Shown here: in pieces, positions 5,576-8,616 of the stretch | Numbering within the stretch: the stretch's first letter is position 1 | Layout: every line of letters starts with the position of its first letter | Source: Bacteroidota bacterium | GTDB lineage: Bacteria > Bacteroidota > Bacteroidia > Flavobacteriales > Weeksellaceae | DNA length: 8,616 nucleotides | Assembly: GCA_023388015.1 (NCBI GenBank) | Contig: JAEWHB010000113.1 | Coordinates: 1 to 8,616, forward strand | Direction of reading: 5' to 3' | Notes under the pieces: model-generated | Told to the model about the DNA's origin: nothing | Seen by the model: only the letters and a program-made list of their open reading frames with translations | Databases searched by the model: none | Program-made: the position numbers and the translations under genes

Positions 5576-6496
5576 ATGAAAAAAATTATTTCAATTCTTA
5601 TAATCTCCTTCTTTTTTTACCAATGTAGTGAAACGGACGTGCTAAACGAAACCGGTAAAATGGAACTGACAGATTTCAACCTGCCCAACCTGCCCGATAA
5701 TTATTATTACGAAGGTTGGCTTTTGGTGGACGGAAGTTATGTTTCGGTCGGGAAAATCACAAATGACTCACTCGCCAACAATATTGCTAGATTTTCAAGA
5801 ATTGAAATGACCGATTTACAAACCGCGCAGTCCTTTGCCATAACAGTGGAATCGAGCGGCTCTCCTGCACCGTCGAATTATGTTTTATTGGCAGGAGATT
5901 TCGATGGCAATATGGCAGATTTGAATTCAAATTCAGAAGTTTCAAACGGCGTAATGAGTCTTGCCAAACGAATTTCTGCAGGATATACGGTTCAGAACGC
6001 TTCGGTTCCGGCAGAAAATCAAAACGAATACGGCATAAACGGAATTTGGTTTTTTAAAGGTTCCGGCGCCAATATGGAACCTACACTTCAACTGGAATAT
6101 GGCGAAACAAAATACCAGGCCTGGCTGATCAAAACTGCCGACAACCTGGAATACAAACTCAATATGGGCATCATCGACAATGATACGATTGCCGATAATT
6201 CTCGAATGTTTATTCCTTCTGCTTTTGCTGAGAATATCCCAGATTTTCCCGGTGAAGATTTCCTTCAGTTGCCGAGCAACACCACAAGTTCTTATCCGGA
6301 AGGATTTTTCCCGGTTGATGTAAGAGGTGCCAAATTAATCCTGACTCCAATTCCGTCCGGCTACAACCAGACAGAAATTCCTTTTCCGGTTCATTTATTG
6401 GAAGCTACCATTCCCAACGATGCCCAAAAAGACCCGAATCTGACAAGAGAAATGCAGGTCAACACCAATTTCGGAGCGAAAGCCACCAAACTCTGA
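5576..6496 (+). CDS. Putative surface lipoprotein with two WL-type beta repeats (RskA C-terminal-like)
   Basis: A 306-residue protein of unknown role. Residues 1-16 form a hydrophobic signal ending FFFYQC; Cys17 is the likely lipid anchor, though Gln at -1 is not the classic lipobox. The acidic stretch SETD directly after Cys17 resembles the Bacteroidota lipoprotein export signal that sends lipoproteins to the cell surface. Two similar halves are visible: YYYEGWLLVDGSYVSVGKI (43-61) leading to FAITVESSGSPAPS and VLLAGDF, and YQAWLIKTADNLEY (180-193) leading to KLILTPIPSGY and VHLLEATI. This order (Y-x-x-W-L strand, then F/L-x-x-T-x-E/P and S/G-P-P) recalls the C-terminal domain of anti-sigma-K factor RskA, but there is no N-terminal sigma-binding domain or membrane helix, so an anti-sigma role is not suggested. 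It stands alone between its own -7 box and a weak hairpin. Confidence 0.85.
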   Translation: MKKIISILIISFFFYQCSETDVLNETGKMELTDFNLPNLPDNYYYEGWLLVDGSYVSVGKITNDSLANNIARFSRIEMTDLQTAQSFAITVESSGSPAPSNYVLLAGDFDGNMADLNSNSEVSNGVMSLAKRISAGYTVQNASVPAENQNEYGINGIWFFKGSGANMEPTLQLEYGETKYQAWLIKTADNLEYKLNMGIIDNDTIADNSRMFIPSAFAENIPDFPGEDFLQLPSNTTSSYPEGFFPVDVRGAKLILTPIPSGYNQTEIPFPVHLLEATIPNDAQKDPNLTREMQVNTNFGAKATKL

Positions 6497-6519
6497 GAAG
6501 TTTTTCTCTTATTTTGTTT
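6495..6519 (+). terminator. Weak hairpin with T-rich tail overlapping the lipoprotein stop codon
   Basis: GAGAA (6495-6499) pairs with TTCTC (6504-6508) around GTTT and is followed by a T-rich tail (TTATTTTGTTT). The 5-base-pair stem begins inside the TGA stop codon (6494-6496). It may act as a poor terminator just ahead of the riboswitch promoter. Confidence 0.35.
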
Positions 6520-6526
6520 ACCTTTG
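6519..6526 (+). promoter_or_regulatory. -7 box TACCTTTG driving the TPP riboswitch transcript
   Basis: An exact TAnnTTTG match lies immediately before the riboswitch. Transcription would start near 6533, about 11 bases before the conserved GGGGTGC of the aptamer, which is the expected arrangement. No TTG is present at the usual -33 distance. Confidence 0.55.
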
Positions 6527-6539
6527 CAGCATAAAACCA

Positions 6540-6621
6540 GAAAGGGGTGCTTTACCGCAAATGCGGTTTGGCTGAGATTATACCCAAAGAACCTGGGCGG
6601 GTAATGCTGCCAAGGGAAGTT
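6540..6621 (+). promoter_or_regulatory. TPP riboswitch (THI element) aptamer
   Basis: The RNA binds thiamine pyrophosphate and lowers expression of the downstream gene when thiamine is plentiful. All conserved blocks of the THI box are present in order: GGGGTGC (6544-6550), a hairpin ACCGC/GCGGT (6554-6558 with 6563-6567), CTGAGAT (6572-6578, binds the pyrimidine ring), ACCC (6582-6585, pairing with the opening GGGT), ACCTGG (6591-6596), the pyrophosphate-side helix GGCGG/CTGCC (6596-6600 with 6607-6611) around GTAATG, and AGGGAA (6613-6618). The closing P1 stem looks weak by eye, so the ends are approximate. It sits in front of a TonB-dependent receptor, a known Bacteroidota arrangement for thiamine uptake. 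Confidence 0.95.
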
Positions 6622-6747
6622 GCAAAACTTTTCCCTATCAAATTTTAAATGTTTTGAATTGAATGTCCGGAAATTCAGTTTGATTTTTACATTAATTTAA
6701 GGGAAATCAAAAAGGGTAAATCCACCTTTCATTTAATTAAAATAAAA
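6614..6747 (+). promoter_or_regulatory. Leader between aptamer and receptor start, probable expression platform
   Basis: This leader holds no gene. Three inverted repeats are visible. GGGAAGTT (6614-6621) can pair with AAC-TT-TTCCC (6626-6635), which uses the conserved AGGGAA of the aptamer and so excludes the TPP-bound fold. TTTGATTT (6679-6686) pairs perfectly with AAATCAAA (6704-6711). AAAGG (6711-6715) pairs with CCTTT (6725-6729), ending 18 bases before the ATG at 6748. None is followed by a strong T-run, so control of translation or an atypical terminator is more likely than a classic one. A six-codon ORF (6663-6683) lies inside it and is probably chance. Confidence 0.5.
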
Positions 6748-8616
6748 ATGAAAAGTAGGATTTTTTTATGCGCTCTACTGAGCGGAACGCTGGCCTTTGG
6801 CCAGATCAAAGATTCGATCGAATCTGACAGTACGGCAATCGAACTCGATTTTGTGGAAATCATTCAAAGACTTCCACTGACTTCAGAAAAAATCGGGAAA
6901 CAAGAGTTAAACCAGAGAAATTTAGGGCAGGACATTCCGACTTTAATTCAGAATGCATCTTCAGTAGTAACGACCACCGATGCCGGTTCGGGAATTGGTT
7001 ATTCGTCCATTCGTGTACGCGGAATCGGACAGGAACAAATCAATATTACGATGAACGGAGTACCGCTGAATGACCCTGAGTCGCAGAATGTTTTTTGGGT
7101 AAATATGCCCGATTTGGCTTCCAATGCAAGTTCGATTATGATTCAACGCGGCGTTGGAACCACGACCTCCGGAACGGGTGCATTTGGTGCGATTGTGAAT
7201 ATTGATTCTTCAAATCCATCCGCAAAAGCTTTTCTGGAATCGGCCAATTCCTGGGGAAGTTTTGCTACACAGAAATACAGTCTGCAAGGCGGAACGGGAA
7301 AAATTCTAAACGGAAAATTAAGCCTGGATCTGAATGCTTCGCTCATCCAATCGGACGGATACATCGAACGGGCTTCCAGTAAATTATTTTCTTACGGAAT
7401 GAATGCCAAATACGAAGTCAATGAAAAAACAAGCTTCCGCTATTGGACATTTTTCGGGAAGGAAAAAACCTATCAGGCCTGGAACGGAATTGATGCCGAA
7501 ACGATGGCGAAAAACCGTAGGTTTAATTCGGCAGGAGCTATTTATAATGAGGACTGGAGTGAAGTCATCGGATTTTATGACAATGAAACCGATAATTATC
7601 AGCAACATCACAACCATTTGATTTGGGAACAGAAATATGGCAACGCTTGGAGGTCCAATACCACCTTTTACTATACACGAGGCAAAGGATACTACGAAAA
7701 TTACAAACAAGGTGCGGAATTAATCGAATATAAAATTGAATCGCCGTTAGAATATTCCGATTTGGTTCGTCAGAAATGGCTGGACAATCATTTTTATGGT
7801 TTGAATTTCAATTTGGAAAATCAAAGATTGGGCAATCTGAAGTTTTTCACCGGACTCTCGGCAAGTCAGTATAAAAACTCGCATTTTGGGAAAGTCATCT
7901 GGGTGAAACATTTCGAAAATCAAAATACAGATGTGGAATTTTATCGCAATAAATCCGAAAAAACAGATGTTTCGGTTTATGCAAAAGCCCTTTTAAGTTT
8001 GAATAAATTTGAACTATTTGGGGATTTGCAGTATCGGTTTGTGAATTACAAAGGACTTCCGGTTATCGGTGGAGAAAATGAATTTGAAGATTTCTTTCCG
8101 TTTGAAGGAAATTTCAATTTCTTAAATCCAAAAGTCGGATTGAATTTTTATGCTTCGCAACAAGATGTTTTGTATTTCTATTATGGAATGGCACACCGCG
8201 AACCGCATCGGGGCGATTATCTTGAAAATTCTGAAATTCCAAGACCTGAAAAACTGCATGATTTTGAGTTGGGATATAAAAAATCGGGGCGTTTGGGTCT
8301 TACGGCCAATGGATTTTTCATGTATTACATCGACCAACTTGTTGCCACTGGAGAACTGAACGATGTGGGCGAATACAAAAGAACCAACAGTGGAGAAAGT
8401 TACCGAACCGGAATTGAATTGAGCGCAAATTACGACATCATTCCACGGAAATTAAACGTTTATGGCAATCTGACGTACAGCCTCAATCGAAATATTGATT
8501 ATTCAGAAATTGCTTATGATGCAGATTGGAATGAAATTTTGGTGGAATATGGCGAAACCGATATTTCTTTTTCGCCGAATTGGATCGGTGCAATCGGGAT
8601 TCAGTATAAACCGGTT
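6748..8616 (+). CDS. TonB-dependent outer-membrane receptor for thiamine (OMR1-type), 3' end outside window
   Basis: A TonB-dependent receptor importing a thiamine compound across the outer membrane; the substrate is inferred from the TPP riboswitch in its leader. The frame is open from the ATG at 6748 to the window edge (623 codons). Residues 1-18 are a signal peptide (cleavage near AFG|Q). LDFVEII (33-39) is a likely TonB box. The plug domain spans about 45-155 with IRVRGIG (88-94), NGVPLNDP (103-110) and IQRGVGTTTSGTGAFGAIVN (132-151). Alternating aromatic beta strands of the barrel fill the rest, and a C-terminal segment of perhaps 100 residues is missing. Unlike SusC-type receptors there is no N-terminal carboxypeptidase-like domain before the plug, so this is the short classic form. 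In known Bacteroidota thiamine loci a transporter (pnuT) and a kinase follow the receptor, so these may lie just beyond 8616. Confidence 0.93.
   Translation, partial: MKSRIFLCALLSGTLAFGQIKDSIESDSTAIELDFVEIIQRLPLTSEKIGKQELNQRNLGQDIPTLIQNASSVVTTTDAGSGIGYSSIRVRGIGQEQINITMNGVPLNDPESQNVFWVNMPDLASNASSIMIQRGVGTTTSGTGAFGAIVNIDSSNPSAKAFLESANSWGSFATQKYSLQGGTGKILNGKLSLDLNASLIQSDGYIERASSKLFSYGMNAKYEVNEKTSFRYWTFFGKEKTYQAWNGIDAETMAKNRRFNSAGAIYNEDWSEVIGFYDNETDNYQQHHNHLIWEQKYGNAWRSNTTFYYTRGKGYYENYKQGAELIEYKIESPLEYSDLVRQKWLDNHFYGLNFNLENQRLGNLKFFTGLSASQYKNSHFGKVIWVKHFENQNTDVEFYRNKSEKTDVSVYAKALLSLNKFELFGDLQYRFVNYKGLPVIGGENEFEDFFPFEGNFNFLNPKVGLNFYASQQDVLYFYYGMAHREPHRGDYLENSEIPRPEKLHDFELGYKKSGRLGLTANGFFMYYIDQLVATGELNDVGEYKRTNSGESYRTGIELSANYDIIPRKLNVYGNLTYSLNRNIDYSEIAYDADWNEILVEYGETDISFSPNWIGAIGIQYKPV

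Noticed and set aside
6523..6627. Extended closing stem TTTGCA/TGCAAA around the TPP aptamer
   Set aside because: The 5' half lies inside the predicted -7 box and would not be transcribed if initiation is near 6533.
6663..6683. Six-codon ORF (MSGNSV) in the riboswitch leader
   Set aside because: Too short and without supporting signals; expected by chance in such sequence.
7384..7710. 108-codon minus-strand ORF and shorter overlapping ORFs on both strands from 6961 to 8359
   Set aside because: All lie inside the continuous 623-codon frame of the TonB-dependent receptor, which has clear plug motifs.

Overview
The window looks like an ordinary chromosomal segment of a Bacteroidota bacterium, most likely class Flavobacteriia (a Chryseobacterium-like genus is my guess from overall protein style; no genus marker is present). 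The evidence is the AT-rich DNA, the near absence of Shine-Dalgarno sequences, several exact matches to the Bacteroidota -7 promoter box TAnnTTTG, a TPP riboswitch placed in front of a TonB-dependent receptor, and typical families such as DUF2147, a solitary MeaB and acidic-tailed lipoproteins. I see no insertion sequence, integrase, phage gene, CRISPR array, tRNA or rRNA.

Layout. Positions 1-1125 hold a tight same-strand cluster: the last 29 codons of an ECF-type sigma factor, a 62-residue unknown protein 4 bases later, and a 274-residue MscS-like channel 16 bases after that. A strong intrinsic terminator (1208-1239) closes it. Next come a secreted NlpC/P60 lipoprotein (1379-2014, +) and the GTPase MeaB (2004-2978, -), which converge with an 11-base overlap of their 3' ends. 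Divergent from meaB is a probable operon of LD-carboxypeptidase, uracil phosphoribosyltransferase (upp) and YraN (3059-4986), with gaps of 4 bases and 1 base. It is followed by a secreted DUF2147 protein (5064-5492) with its own terminator, and a 306-residue lipoprotein with two WL-type beta repeats (5576-6496). The window ends with a TPP riboswitch (about 6540-6621), a roughly 126-base leader, and the first 623 codons of a TonB-dependent receptor that continues past the right edge.

How the parts work together. Most genes are housekeeping: wall turnover (NlpC/P60, LD-carboxypeptidase), pyrimidine salvage (upp), B12-enzyme maintenance (MeaB) and a nuclease-like protein (YraN). Two units form regulated systems. 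The receptor behind the riboswitch is almost certainly the outer-membrane thiamine uptake receptor, switched off when thiamine pyrophosphate is plentiful. The sigma factor, small protein and MscS-like channel recall the Pseudomonas SigX locus, where an ECF sigma factor sits beside the small gene crfX and the MscS-like gene cmpX. It may be a membrane-tension or envelope-stress module and is the most interesting item here. Nothing else in the window looks like a new defence or mobile system.
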